A stretch of DNA of 64,000 nucleotides from UMGS1251 sp036666555 (lineage in GTDB: Bacteria > Bacillota > Clostridia > Lachnospirales > Lachnospiraceae). Within the stretch, counting starts at the first letter, position 1; each line of letters opens with the position of its first letter. This document shows, in pieces, positions 17,346 to 27,544 of the stretch. Location: assembly GCA_036666555.1 (NCBI GenBank), contig JAVWVS010000006.1, positions 1 through 64,000 on the forward strand, given 5' to 3'. The position numbers were made by a program, and so were the translations under genes. Under the pieces are notes generated by a model that was not told the origin of the DNA, did not search any database, and saw only the letters and a program-made list of their open reading frames with translations.

Positions 17346-17399
17346 AGGTGTGACTAAAGTATAATGACTATATTAACAAATTAACCTGGGGGTGAAGAT

Positions 17400-19313
17400 A
17401 TGGCGAAAACAAAGAAACTGAAAGCCTATGAAATAGGAGAACTTGACCATTATCTGTTTGGACAAGGAACGCATTATGAAATATATAAAAAATTAGGCGC
17501 CCATTTGGTTAAGGACGGACATACAGAAGGGGCATATTTTGCAGTATGGGCACCACATGCAAAGGCTGTTTCGGTAGTCGGTGAATTCAATGAATGGAAT
17601 GTAGAGGCGAATCCGATGGAACGAGGAGAGCCACTGGGAATCTATACTTGTTTTGTGCCCCATGTTACGGAAGGCATGATGTATAAATATTGTATTGAAA
17701 CTTATAATGACCAGTACATATTTAAGGCAGACCCTTTTGCTAATTATGCAGAATTAAGACCCGGTACAGCATCCAGAGTGGCCAATATAGGAAATTTGAC
17801 CTGGTCTGATGGGGAATGGATGGAGAAACGCAAGACGTGGAAACAGGACGAGACACCGGTGTCCATTTATGAGGCGCACATTGGTTCTTGGAGAAGACAT
17901 CCGGGAATAGAACAAGATGGTTTTTATACCTATCGTGAATTTGCTAAAAAGGCAACAGATTATATAAAGGAAATGGGATATACTCATATTGAATTGATGG
18001 GAATTGCGGAATATCCATATGATGGTTCTTGGGGATATCAGGTGACAGGGTACTATGCACCCACGGCGCGTTATGGAACACCGGAAGATTTCGCATATAT
18101 GATGAATTATTTCCATAAAAATAATATTGGCGTTATTTTAGACTGGGTACCGGCACATTTTCCAAAAGATGCACATGGACTTGCGAATTTTGACGGAACA
18201 CCAACTTATGAGTACGCAGATCCAAAACAGGGAGAACATCCGGACTGGGGAACAAAGGTATTTGATTACGGAAAATCAGAGGTTCAAAATTTCCTAATTG
18301 CCAATGCATTATTCTGGATTGAGCAGTATCATGTAGATGGACTACGTGTGGATGCAGTTGCTTCCATGCTTTACTTAGATTATGGGAAAAATGACGGAGA
18401 GTGGATTGCGAATCAGTATGGTGGGAATAAAAATCTAGAAGCAGTAGGATTTTTTAAACACTTGAATTCCGTTGTATTAGGACGTAATAAAGGTTCTATG
18501 ATGATTGCAGAGGAATCAACCGCATGGCCACTGGTAACGGGGCAGCCGGAAGAGGATGGATTGGGCTTCAGTTTAAAATGGAATATGGGCTGGATGCATG
18601 ATTTTGTGGAATATATGAAATTAGACCCTTATTTTAGAAAAGACCATCACAATCAGATGACATTTTCCATGACATATGCTTACAGTGAAAAATATGTACT
18701 GGTATTGTCTCATGATGAAGTGGTTCATCTAAAGTGTTCGATGCTGAATAAAATGCCAGGACTTGGAATGGATAAGTTTGCAAATTTAAAGGTAGGATAT
18801 GCATTTATGATGGGACATCCCGGTAAAAAATTGCTATTTATGGGACAAGATTTTGCGCAGCTACGGGAATGGAGCGAGGAAAGGGAACTGGACTGGTATC
18901 TCCTTCCGGAAGAAGAACATCAAGGAGTGCAGATGTTTACAAAAGATTTGCTCCATTTGTATAAGAAGAACAAGGCCATGTATGAGCAAGATACGGTGAT
19001 GGAAGGATTCGAGTGGATGAATGCGGATGATCGGGAACGCAGTATTTTTAGCTTTATAAGACACTCGAAAGATGGAAAGAAAAATTTGTTGTTTGTATGT
19101 AATTTTACACCGGTAGAACGTTTGGACTATCGCGTGGGAGTTCCCAAAAGAAGACAGTATAAATTAATTTTAAATAGTGATGAAAAACAATATGGTGGAA
19201 CCGGTAAAAAACATCCACTGGTATATAAGGCAGTAAAGAAAGAATGTGATGGACGAACCTATTCTATTGGGTACGACCTGCCGGCATATGGAGTTGCAAT
19301 TTTTGAATTTTAA
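17400..19313 (+). CDS. glgB: 1,4-alpha-glucan (glycogen) branching enzyme
   Basis: 637 residues. An N-terminal CBM48 domain at about 40-130 precedes a GH13 barrel. The four catalytic regions are visible: DWVPAHF (248-254), GLRVDAVASML with nucleophile D318, AEEST with acid/base E371, and LSHDE with D439. The enzyme cuts alpha-1,4 glucan and rejoins it as alpha-1,6 branches. Length is normal for the short GlgB class. The ATG has a GGGGGTGA site. No other glg gene is nearby, so it is transcribed alone between two terminators. Confidence 0.95.
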   Translation: MAKTKKLKAYEIGELDHYLFGQGTHYEIYKKLGAHLVKDGHTEGAYFAVWAPHAKAVSVVGEFNEWNVEANPMERGEPLGIYTCFVPHVTEGMMYKYCIETYNDQYIFKADPFANYAELRPGTASRVANIGNLTWSDGEWMEKRKTWKQDETPVSIYEAHIGSWRRHPGIEQDGFYTYREFAKKATDYIKEMGYTHIELMGIAEYPYDGSWGYQVTGYYAPTARYGTPEDFAYMMNYFHKNNIGVILDWVPAHFPKDAHGLANFDGTPTYEYADPKQGEHPDWGTKVFDYGKSEVQNFLIANALFWIEQYHVDGLRVDAVASMLYLDYGKNDGEWIANQYGGNKNLEAVGFFKHLNSVVLGRNKGSMMIAEESTAWPLVTGQPEEDGLGFSLKWNMGWMHDFVEYMKLDPYFRKDHHNQMTFSMTYAYSEKYVLVLSHDEVVHLKCSMLNKMPGLGMDKFANLKVGYAFMMGHPGKKLLFMGQDFAQLREWSEERELDWYLLPEEEHQGVQMFTKDLLHLYKKNKAMYEQDTVMEGFEWMNADDRERSIFSFIRHSKDGKKNLLFVCNFTPVERLDYRVGVPKRRQYKLILNSDEKQYGGTGKKHPLVYKAVKKECDGRTYSIGYDLPAYGVAIFEF

Positions 19314-19316
19314 TAT

Positions 19317-19359
19317 AAAAAGAATGAAGCAAGGAGCTTATCCCTGCTTCATTCTTTTT
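19317..19359. terminator. bidirectional terminator between glgB and the V-ATPase operon
   Basis: A perfect 15-bp stem AAAAAGAATGAAGCA with TGCTTCATTCTTTTT. The A and T tails let it serve both convergent transcripts. Confidence 0.88.
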
Positions 19360-19955
19360 ATTACTTTCAAGCGGGTGAATTCTTCCCGTTCTTTTTCTTC
19401 TAAAGCATTGGTAATATTGTAGGCCAGCGTGTTATAAGTTGGAATGGTAATATTTTTCAAAGCATTTGCACGTTTCTGGGTTTTTTTAATATTGGTGGCC
19501 AGGCGGTAAGCGGAATTTTCAACCATAGAAAGTTTAATGGTCAACTCCTTTACCTTGCGAAAGGCATCTCGGGCTTCGTCTATGGATTCTTCCGTGGTAC
19601 TGAAAGAATAGGAAGGGAGATTGTCATCGGGAGTATATTCTACCAGCGGAATTTCAGTGCCCATAATGCTGCGACTCTTGATGCGTATAGAGTCTTCAAT
19701 CGGAACCGTAGAGGCTAGCATGGAGACTTGATTAATGCCATGTCCGATATTGGCTCCCTGGAGACATTTATAGGCATAAGTAAAAGTGACATCTATTTTT
19801 TCCTGAATATCTTTTGCTTCATCAATTAATTCCATCAGTTCGCGGATTAAAATATTCCGCTTTTTGTCCATCAAATCATAACCTTGTTTTGCTAATGCCA
19901 AGGAATTCTTTGCAAGCATTAAGTTTCCTTTTGTAGGAAATGTACGCGGATCCAT
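19338..19955 (-). CDS. ntpD: V-type ATPase subunit D (central stalk)
   Basis: 205 residues, mostly long helices. The N-terminal PTKGNLM..K start and the C-terminal KKTQKRANALKN segment are typical of V/A-type subunit D, the rotor shaft inside the A3B3 head. It is the last gene of the nine-gene minus-strand operon, 32 bp after ntpB, with an AGGAGG site. Its stop lies within the bidirectional terminator shared with glgB. Confidence 0.93.
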   Translation of the reverse strand: MDPRTFPTKGNLMLAKNSLALAKQGYDLMDKKRNILIRELMELIDEAKDIQEKIDVTFTYAYKCLQGANIGHGINQVSMLASTVPIEDSIRIKSRSIMGTEIPLVEYTPDDNLPSYSFSTTEESIDEARDAFRKVKELTIKLSMVENSAYRLATNIKKTQKRANALKNITIPTYNTLAYNITNALEEKEREEFTRLKVIKRMKQG

Positions 19956-19987
19956 AAACTCCTCCTTTGTGTGAAACTAGATGCAAA

Positions 19988-21427
19988 TTATAGCATCTGG
20001 CTGTCGGTTGCGATGGATGGGGCAAAAGAATCATTGTCGGAGGGTTCTTCTGCACGGGTGTGGTAATATTTATTCAAAATCTTTGTATCTACACGATCCA
20101 ATTCTTCTTTGGGAAGCATTTGTAAAAGTTCCCATCCTAAATTCAAAGTTTCTTCAATGCTTCTGTTTTCTTCAGGTCCCTGCCCGATATAACGATTTTC
20201 AAATTCTTTTCCGAACTGCAAATATTTCTTATCAATGGGAGAAAGTTCGTCTTCACCAATGACAGAAGCCAGATTCCGGGCATCTCCTACTTTTGCATAA
20301 GCGGAGAATAGTTGATTGGCAAGGTCTTGATGGTCTTCTCTTGTATATCCTTCTCCGATACCGTCTTTCATTAGCCGGGAAAGAGAGGGTAGGATACTAA
20401 TGGGCGGGTAAATAGACTGCCCATGCAAATCTCGATCGAGAACAATCTGACCTTCCGTAATATAACCAGTTAAATCCGGAATCGGATGGGTAATATCATC
20501 ATTTGGCATGGTCAGTATGGGAAGTTGAGTCACGGACCCGTTGATCCCTCTTACAATCCCTGCACGCTCGTAAATCATAGCCAGTTCGCTGTACAAGTAC
20601 CCGGGAAATCCCTTCCTGCTTGGAATTTCACCTTTGGAGGAAGAAACTTCACGCATGGCTTCAGCAAAGGCGGTCATATCGGTTAAAATAACCAGAATAT
20701 GCATATTCTGTTCAAAAGCCAGATATTCAGCGACGGTAAGTGCTACTTTTGGAGTAATCAACCGTTCTGCCACCGGATCATTTGCTAAATTTAAAAACAT
20801 GGCTACATGATCGGCAACACCGCTTTCTTCAAAGGTTCGCCGAAAGAAATCGGCATCATCATGTTTGACACCCATTGCAGCAAACACAATTGCAAACTTT
20901 TCGTCGGAATGGTCTCCAAGAGAAGCTTGTTTTACAATTTGTGCAGCTAACTGGTCATGAGGAAGCCCATTTCCGGAAAAGATAGGAAGTTTTTGTCCTC
21001 GAATTAACGTGGTAAGCCCATCAATCGCAGAAATACCCGTGCGAATATAATTACGTGGGTATTCACGGCGCACCGGATTTAAAGGGAGACCGTTAATATC
21101 TCGCCGAAGTTCCGATGAAATCGCTCCTAGGTCATCAATAGGTTCGCCCAGACCATTAAACGTACGCCCCAGCATATCGGGAGAGAGGGAAATTTCCATA
21201 GGATGTCCGGTAAGCTTGGTGTGGGTATTTTTTAAAGACATGTTTTCAGTGCCTTCGAACACTTGTATAATTGCTTTGTCCTCATAAACCTCTATAATAC
21301 GTCCCAGCTTTTTTTCGGTACCATCTACCACAAACTCTACGATTTCTTCATAAAAAGCATCTTGGCACCCTTCCAGTATAATTAAAGGACCATTAATGCT
21401 ACTTAGTCCCAGATATTCAATTGACAT
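19988..21427 (-). CDS. ntpB: V-type ATPase subunit B (regulatory, non-catalytic)
   Basis: 479 residues of the ATPase alpha/beta family. It shows the B-subunit segments PIFSGNGLPHD in place of a P-loop and YLAFEQNMHILVILTDMT. The lack of a true Walker A is normal for the non-catalytic B subunit. It forms the hexameric head with subunit A. It starts 13 bp after ntpA and precedes ntpD, the usual A-B-D order. Confidence 0.95.
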   Translation of the reverse strand: MSIEYLGLSSINGPLIILEGCQDAFYEEIVEFVVDGTEKKLGRIIEVYEDKAIIQVFEGTENMSLKNTHTKLTGHPMEISLSPDMLGRTFNGLGEPIDDLGAISSELRRDINGLPLNPVRREYPRNYIRTGISAIDGLTTLIRGQKLPIFSGNGLPHDQLAAQIVKQASLGDHSDEKFAIVFAAMGVKHDDADFFRRTFEESGVADHVAMFLNLANDPVAERLITPKVALTVAEYLAFEQNMHILVILTDMTAFAEAMREVSSSKGEIPSRKGFPGYLYSELAMIYERAGIVRGINGSVTQLPILTMPNDDITHPIPDLTGYITEGQIVLDRDLHGQSIYPPISILPSLSRLMKDGIGEGYTREDHQDLANQLFSAYAKVGDARNLASVIGEDELSPIDKKYLQFGKEFENRYIGQGPEENRSIEETLNLGWELLQMLPKEELDRVDTKILNKYYHTRAEEPSDNDSFAPSIATDSQML

Positions 21428-21440
21428 TTATGATCCCTCC

Positions 21441-23207
21441 TTATGCATTTTTTTCCATGATACGATGATAGAAAGCATCAATGTTTTCCAGATAGCTATC
21501 AAACAGCTCTAAGTGGTCATTGGGAATATCGTATTTCATGGAGATTACTTTTTCAAAAATATTTTCTTCCTTTAAAATGGACATTGGCATACCCATGGTG
21601 ATTAATATTTTGGATTTATTGTACAAATGCAAAATAACTTCCATCATTTTAAATTGCTTTTCCAAAGAGACACAGGTATCATCGGCATGAAATGCATTTT
21701 GCTGCAAAAACCCAAGTCGGATGACCCTTGCAATTTCCAATACAAGCTTTTGATCATCGGGAAGCACATCTCCACCAATTAACTTTACAATTTCCATAAG
21801 GCTGCTTTCCTGATTGAGCAGTGCCATTAATTGATTGCGGCTGTCCACAAATTTGGGAGAAGCATGTTCCGAATAATAGGGAGCCAAATCAATCAGATAT
21901 TCACTGTAGCTGGTCAACCAATGAATGGCCGGAAAATGTCTGGCGTAAGCAAGACTTTTATCAAGTCCCCAGAAACAGCGGACAAAACGCTTGGTATTTT
22001 GGGTGACAGGCTCTGAAAAATCGCCACCTTGGGGAGACACTGCGCCGATAATGGATACCGATCCCGTGGTTCCGTTTAGGTTGTTCATCATACCGGCCCG
22101 CTCATAAAAGGCGGAGAGTCGAGAGGCAAGATAAGCAGGAAAACCTTCTTCCGCAGGCATTTCTTCCAAACGTCCGGATAATTCCCGCAATGCTTCAGCC
22201 CATCGGGAAGTAGAATCGGCCATGATTGCAACGTCATAACCCATATCCCGATAATACTCGGCAAGGGTAATTCCGGTGTAAATGCTGGCTTCTCTGGCAG
22301 CTACCGGCATATTGGAAGTGTTGGCAATCAGAACAGTCCGGTCCATAAGCGGATTCCCGGATTTGGGGTCGATTAATTTAGTAAACTCTTCCAATACTTG
22401 GGTCATTTCATTGCCACGTTCTCCACAACCGATATAAATAATAATATCTGCATCGGACCATTTGGCAATCTGATGTTGGGTCATTGTCTTACCGGTTCCG
22501 AAACCACCCGGGATACAAGCGGTGCCTCCCTTTGCAATCGGAAACATCGTATCTAAAATCCGTTGCCCGGTAATCAGTGGAACAGAGGCCGGAAAACGAT
22601 GGTGGGTAGGTCTTGCCATACGAATGGGCCATTGCTGTGTCATAGAAAGTGAGACGGTCCTGCCGCTTTCTAATTCAATGGTTACAAGGGGCTCTTCGAT
22701 GGTATAGTCCCCATCGGCAACTACTTGTGTAACCATGCCACTGATAGAAGGTGGTACCATGCACTTATGTACAATGGCAGTTGTTTCTGGCACTTCAGCA
22801 ATGATATCCCCGCCATGAACCATAGAACCTACGGAAACAGTCATATGAGCAGTCCATTTTTTTTGCTTATCCAAAGAGGACACACTCACGCCTCGGCTGA
22901 TATATTGACCGGAAATTTCGGAAATTTTCTCCAGAGGACGTTCAATGCCATCAAAAATGTTATTTAAGATTCCAGGTGCCAGAGTGACGGAAATGGGATT
23001 GCCGGAAGCTTCTACAATCTCTCCGGGATGAAGCCCGGTAGTTTCTTCAAAAACTTGAATGGTGGTGGTGTCTTTTTTTAAAGAAATCACTTCGCCCACT
23101 AAGCGTTCCGTTCCTACATATACCATTTCTGACATTTTAAAACCTGTGTTTCCTTTTAAATAAATGACAGGTCCGTTAATTCCATATATAATACCGGTCT
23201 TAACCAC
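21441..23207 (-). CDS. ntpA: V-type ATPase catalytic subunit A
   Basis: 588 residues. Walker A GGFGTGKT lies at about 230-240, and the subunit-A-specific non-homologous insert at about 110-200 (MVPPSISGMVTQV) separates it from F-type beta. SRWAEALRELSGRL marks the catalytic interface. It starts with GTG 7 bp after a GGAGGT site and overlaps ntpE by 8 bp. Direction of operation (ATP synthesis or ion pumping) cannot be read from sequence. Confidence 0.95.
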   Translation of the reverse strand: MVKTGIIYGINGPVIYLKGNTGFKMSEMVYVGTERLVGEVISLKKDTTTIQVFEETTGLHPGEIVEASGNPISVTLAPGILNNIFDGIERPLEKISEISGQYISRGVSVSSLDKQKKWTAHMTVSVGSMVHGGDIIAEVPETTAIVHKCMVPPSISGMVTQVVADGDYTIEEPLVTIELESGRTVSLSMTQQWPIRMARPTHHRFPASVPLITGQRILDTMFPIAKGGTACIPGGFGTGKTMTQHQIAKWSDADIIIYIGCGERGNEMTQVLEEFTKLIDPKSGNPLMDRTVLIANTSNMPVAAREASIYTGITLAEYYRDMGYDVAIMADSTSRWAEALRELSGRLEEMPAEEGFPAYLASRLSAFYERAGMMNNLNGTTGSVSIIGAVSPQGGDFSEPVTQNTKRFVRCFWGLDKSLAYARHFPAIHWLTSYSEYLIDLAPYYSEHASPKFVDSRNQLMALLNQESSLMEIVKLIGGDVLPDDQKLVLEIARVIRLGFLQQNAFHADDTCVSLEKQFKMMEVILHLYNKSKILITMGMPMSILKEENIFEKVISMKYDIPNDHLELFDSYLENIDAFYHRIMEKNA

Positions 23208-23787
23208 GTTTTTTACCTCCTACAAACAGAAATTTATCATACTCTTCTGCCAGAGCAGATTGAAATGAACGGTTAATTAAAATGTTTCTTTTTTGAAGAA
23301 CGGCCCGTATTCCACCGGTAAAATCTTCTCGGCTAATGCGCAGTGTCATGCCTGTTTGTTTTTCTAATTCTGCTTTCAGAGATTCATCGGAGGGAGTCAG
23401 ATAAATATTCATTTCTTCCCCTTTTGCAAAAGCTACGGCTTCCATAATCTGCTTGTAAAGCAATTCTTTATAGGCAGGTGACGCTATATAATCCTGCAAT
23501 AAGACACCAACTCGCTTAAATAATTTTTGCTTGAGTTCCGTTTGACAAGCTCCTTGTTCCCGTTTGAGTGCAATCTGAGCTTTGGCCATGGCCTTATTTA
23601 ATTCTTGCTTTGCATTGTTAGTCTCGGTTTTGATTTGCAAAGTAGCCTGACGCAGAGCTGCCTCTTTATGGTCCTGAAAGATTTGCTCTAAGGTATCCGA
23701 ATGTTCTTTTACAATGGCATTTCCCTCTAAGCGGGCTTCTTCCATGGAAGCATTTTGCAAATGCTTGATTTTTTCTTCTAAAGTCAA
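23200..23787 (-). CDS. ntpE: V-type ATPase subunit E (peripheral stalk)
   Basis: 195 residues. A long charged coiled coil at about 1-95 is followed by a small globular C-terminal domain, the subunit E layout. It forms the stator with the small G/H-type subunit encoded first in the operon. I chose TTG at 23787 because AAGGTG lies 6 bp upstream. A GTG at 23796 would put the start on top of that site. Confidence 0.88.
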   Translation of the reverse strand: MTLEEKIKHLQNASMEEARLEGNAIVKEHSDTLEQIFQDHKEAALRQATLQIKTETNNAKQELNKAMAKAQIALKREQGACQTELKQKLFKRVGVLLQDYIASPAYKELLYKQIMEAVAFAKGEEMNIYLTPSDESLKAELEKQTGMTLRISREDFTGGIRAVLQKRNILINRSFQSALAEEYDKFLFVGGKKRG

Positions 23788-23807
23788 ATGAATCACCTTC
23801 TTTACAT

Positions 23808-24116
23808 TTAAAGTTTCAGCCCAATAGCTTCATTAACATAGGATGTGATAAAGTCTTTTTTACGGCCGGTTCCGTGTCTATCAGGAATTTCGACAATCAA
23901 AGGAAGTTTTCGTTCCAGTTTGATTTCATTAATCATTTCGGGAAATTCTTTGCCGAATTTTTCGGTGAGAAGAACAATCCCAATGGTTTTGTCTGTCATG
24001 ACTTTTTGAAGAGCATCATAAAGCTCTGCGCGTTCATGTACCACAACACCTTCTACGCCGGCGAGGCGCATTCCTGTATAGGTATCCACATTATCACTAA
24101 TTAAAAACATTTTCAT
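23808..24116 (-). CDS. ntpG: V-type ATPase subunit F
   Basis: 102 residues with the subunit F fold: MFLISDNVDTYTGMRLAGV at the start and the GIVLLTE strand in the middle. It binds the rotor subunit D. It sits between the membrane ring subunit K and subunit E, the common clostridial order, with short intergenic gaps. Confidence 0.9.
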   Translation of the reverse strand: MKMFLISDNVDTYTGMRLAGVEGVVVHERAELYDALQKVMTDKTIGIVLLTEKFGKEFPEMINEIKLERKLPLIVEIPDRHGTGRKKDFITSYVNEAIGLKL

Positions 24117-24120
24117 AAGA

Positions 24121-24549
24121 TTACAGCTTACTCAGAATCATGAAGGAAATAACTAAGCCATAGAGGCAGATTCCTTCTGCAAGTCCTGCAAAAATAAGAG
24201 ATTTTCCGAAGATGCTGCTATCTTCGCTAATTGCGCCTAAAGCTGCGCTGGCAGAACTTGCCACTGCGATACCACCGCCGATACCTGATAAACCGGTAGC
24301 AAGTGCGGCTGCGATATAGCCAAATCCGGCGGCGGAAGCGGTGGAAGCAGTTCCGGCTGCCTGTACGTCATTTCCACCCAACATCATAATCGATGCAATG
24401 ACGAAAATTCCAAAATAGAAGAACACGTTGACACCCAATGCTCTTTTATAACGTCCTTTGTTTTTTTCACCAATTAGGTAATACCCAAATGGAATGATGA
24501 TACTTAGAAGTAAAGCTGCAATTAAGATAAATTTTGTGGATAAATTCAT
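24121..24549 (-). CDS. ntpK: V-type ATPase subunit K (c-ring proteolipid)
   Basis: 142 residues. One hairpin (about 72-142) carries the ion-binding glutamate in FAGLAEGICLYG. It is preceded by two more hydrophobic segments (about 7-27 and 40-58), so it is longer than a simple two-helix proteolipid. Compared with the Na+ pump of Enterococcus hirae, the helix corresponding to the SGIAQG segment reads SGIGGG, so that Na+-ligand glutamine is absent. The coupling ion is not decided by this alone. Confidence 0.9.
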   Translation of the reverse strand: MNLSTKFILIAALLLSIIIPFGYYLIGEKNKGRYKRALGVNVFFYFGIFVIASIMMLGGNDVQAAGTASTASAAGFGYIAAALATGLSGIGGGIAVASSASAALGAISEDSSIFGKSLIFAGLAEGICLYGLVISFMILSKL

Positions 24550-24566
24550 AATGATACCTCCTTAGG

Positions 24567-26495
24567 TTACATGATATTTTTTCCGTAGGGTTTAAATTCC
24601 CGACCAGTTCCTTGGTAAAAGCGACTAAATAATTCATAATATTCCAAACGTAATACTTGAATTCCAACGATTAGACCCTCCATGGCACAAACAAATAAGT
24701 TACCAAGGATAATCACAATCCAGTTGGGATGACCGGCAGCTGCACCGGCAAGAATCATCACGACACCCATCATTGCTCCATGGCTGACTGCGAATGCCCC
24801 AATACGTACAAAGGATAGGGTATTGGAAAAATAGCTTAATAGTGTTTCAAATAATTCAAAAAACGCCTGCACGATAAAAATGGCTGTCCCATCACTGAGG
24901 TTGGCAGAACGTCTGGTGATTAAGCCGGATAAGGGCTCTTTTAATGCAATCAAAAGCAGGGGGATACCAAACATGATGATAAGCAATGCAGTTCCCGGTA
25001 TACGATGTCCGGTCAAAAACAAAAGCATTACACCTACTACTGCGGCATAAAAAAGGAGACCGGCAATTCCATTGGCGTCAAAAAATGTATTTTCAATATC
25101 ATGGGAGCGAATAGCGGTAATAATGTGAAAAATCATAGTAACAATCACCATAAACATACCAAATGCAATGGAAACTACAAACACCGTATTCATGGTACCA
25201 ATTACAGGAAGTGTTGTCATTGCTTCCTGAGGCCGCAGCCACCGGGCATCGATGATATGTTCAAAACCGAATACACTTCCAAACATCCATCCGAAAAAGG
25301 CTGAAAATAAACCGGCCATAGAAATAATTCCTGCTAAGTCTATCTTTTTTAATTTGTAAAGAAGGAAGCCACCGATAAAGAGGCAGAGTCCTTGACCTAA
25401 GTCCCCGAACATGACTCCAAAAATCAGAGTGTAGGACAGGGCAACAAAAATAGTTGGATCCATTTCGTTATGGGATGGAAGACCATACATTTTTACGAAC
25501 ATTTCAAAAGGGCGAAATACTTTTGGATTTTTTAATTTGGTAGGTGGAGAGCCAAAATAATCAGCATGTTCATCTTCTACAATCACAAATAAATTAGGGT
25601 CATCCTTAATATCATGAATAAAAGCGTCTACGTCTTTTTCGGACATCCAACCACAGAGAATATAAAAATCCTCATGCTTATCTTCTACACAGGCAGCCAT
25701 TTTGCGAACATCGAAATTGCGTGCAAGAATTTCCAGCATATCTTTAGCCGCATATAAATTTTCTGCATTTTTTTCAAGAACAGCTCCAATTTCCTTGGTA
25801 ATCTCACATAACTTTACAGAAATTCCATCTATTTTTTCAAGAAGGTCCTGATAAGCTTCTTCCGGGGTTCCATCGTATTGATCCGGAATGAAAATCCGTT
25901 CAAAATGCAAGGATTTAAAGATAGCATCCATAGCCTCTGAACGAGAACGGGATGTGAAATAGACCACATGCACATAATTGGCATCCCGGGCCCCTTCTAC
26001 AAAGATGACATCAGGATTTTTCTCAGTGAATTCCCGCAGCTTATGGTAATAATCTAGGGATACCCGACCAAAGCGGAATTTAATGAAGCGATATTTTAAT
26101 ACATCATGAAGGACAAACTGCATAGGACGAAAGGGTTCAATCATTTTGGATTTTTCCAAAAGGGCAGCCTGCTCTTCTTTTTGCATTTGCTCTGCGTCCA
26201 TAAAATTTGTATATTCGCCATTTGCTTCACGAATCACTTGGAGCATTTCGCTTAAGGACAAAGTGACATTCTCTTCCGGTTGAGGGGAAGTTAAATATCC
26301 GGTGAACAAGACCGCTTTGGCCAAAGCATCCTTGTAAGGATTTACTTCTGTAAATGGCTGCAAATTGTCAACCGTCTTCAGCTCAGAAAGTGCATTTTCC
26401 AATTGAATTTCATATTTGGAAAGATATTCGTTGGTTACACGGTCAATATCAAGTTTTGGACCGGTAATGCTGATAAATTTCATTTTTACAATCAT
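24567..26495 (-). CDS. ntpI: V-type ATPase subunit I (membrane a-subunit)
   Basis: 642 residues. The cytoplasmic N-terminal half (1-330) contacts the stalks, and the C-terminal half has about seven membrane helices, beginning at YTLIFGVMFGDLGQG. The essential Arg lies in the SFVRIGAFAVSHGAM helix. The start is ATG 26495 in an ATGA overlap with ntpC. The open frame extends 21 codons further into ntpC, but that part has no family similarity. Confidence 0.92.
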   Translation of the reverse strand: MIVKMKFISITGPKLDIDRVTNEYLSKYEIQLENALSELKTVDNLQPFTEVNPYKDALAKAVLFTGYLTSPQPEENVTLSLSEMLQVIREANGEYTNFMDAEQMQKEEQAALLEKSKMIEPFRPMQFVLHDVLKYRFIKFRFGRVSLDYYHKLREFTEKNPDVIFVEGARDANYVHVVYFTSRSRSEAMDAIFKSLHFERIFIPDQYDGTPEEAYQDLLEKIDGISVKLCEITKEIGAVLEKNAENLYAAKDMLEILARNFDVRKMAACVEDKHEDFYILCGWMSEKDVDAFIHDIKDDPNLFVIVEDEHADYFGSPPTKLKNPKVFRPFEMFVKMYGLPSHNEMDPTIFVALSYTLIFGVMFGDLGQGLCLFIGGFLLYKLKKIDLAGIISMAGLFSAFFGWMFGSVFGFEHIIDARWLRPQEAMTTLPVIGTMNTVFVVSIAFGMFMVIVTMIFHIITAIRSHDIENTFFDANGIAGLLFYAAVVGVMLLFLTGHRIPGTALLIIMFGIPLLLIALKEPLSGLITRRSANLSDGTAIFIVQAFFELFETLLSYFSNTLSFVRIGAFAVSHGAMMGVVMILAGAAAGHPNWIVIILGNLFVCAMEGLIVGIQVLRLEYYELFSRFYQGTGREFKPYGKNIM

Positions 26496-27541
26496 GCTTT
26501 TTCCACACCTCCCGCATAGCGTAATATTTCTCTTGGCGTGAATCCATAACGAACACATTCCATGGTGGTTGTCAGCCGCTTAATTTCTTCTTCTTTTAGA
26601 AAAAGATAAGCATTGATTGACGCAATGGAGTAAGGATTCTTTCGCTGGTCAGCTAAATAAAGATGATGTAGACAGTCCTTATAAAGCTGCTCAATGGAGT
26701 AAGGTGCCTCCAGGTTATATTTTCGGCCATAATAACTTCGCTCTGCAGAAGCTGCAAAATCATCTAAGGTTGGAGCTTCGACCAATTCCTTTAGAGTATC
26801 TTTTTTAAGATGAAAATGAATGGGAATCAATAAGGCGTAAATATTTGCTGGAAGCATATTATAATATTTCTTAGAACGATAAATCCATTGCAAATTTAGC
26901 AAATCAATTTTTGATCCAGTATCTCTGGTGAAAATATCCAATTCCTTTTTTTGTAAAATCTTCTTTTTTTCTTTCCATACAGCGTTAAAGTAATATAGTT
27001 CAAGCGCCAAATTATAATCGAACAATTTTGAGACGCCGGCTTCTCGAAGTTTTTTAAGTGGAGCATAATACTCGGTCCCGTTCAGATTTTCAATAAATTC
27101 ATCTAGGGATGAAGAGGTGATGAGTTTATCGATAGAAATCTGGGAATATTTATCAAAGAAAGGCTTCTTGTAATTTAAATCAAAAGGTTCTTCATAATGA
27201 TTGAGGATAATACGGAAACAGTAATTAATCAAATCTACTTCATATCGTTTCATGTAGAGCTTTAGATATTTCCGATGAGCAATTCCGGAAAAACGATATA
27301 GTTTCGTATAGTCGTTATAAAGAGATTGAATGAACATCTTTTCTATATTTCCACGGTGGAGTTGATCTTCACTTAAGATCTGAAAAGTTTCGTTATAAGG
27401 CGGAAAATGCTTTAAGTAGGAAACAATCTCAGGAATGGTCGAAAGTTCTGACAACTCTTGATAATTTTTTTCGGTAAGCAACTGCGCACTCATGGCACGA
27501 ACTTTTGTTACAATTCCACTGTAAGCCAGTAGATTTCCCAT
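26492..27541 (-). CDS. ntpC: V-type ATPase subunit C (d-type)
   Basis: 349 residues, helical and soluble, with the family's triplicated layout (segments such as YYFNAVWKEK and YNMLPANIYALLIP). It caps the c-ring and docks the central stalk. It begins 3 bp after the preceding small stalk gene and ends in an ATGA overlap with ntpI. Confidence 0.88.
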   Translation of the reverse strand: MGNLLAYSGIVTKVRAMSAQLLTEKNYQELSELSTIPEIVSYLKHFPPYNETFQILSEDQLHRGNIEKMFIQSLYNDYTKLYRFSGIAHRKYLKLYMKRYEVDLINYCFRIILNHYEEPFDLNYKKPFFDKYSQISIDKLITSSSLDEFIENLNGTEYYAPLKKLREAGVSKLFDYNLALELYYFNAVWKEKKKILQKKELDIFTRDTGSKIDLLNLQWIYRSKKYYNMLPANIYALLIPIHFHLKKDTLKELVEAPTLDDFAASAERSYYGRKYNLEAPYSIEQLYKDCLHHLYLADQRKNPYSIASINAYLFLKEEEIKRLTTTMECVRYGFTPREILRYAGGVEKA

Positions 27542-27544
27542 AAG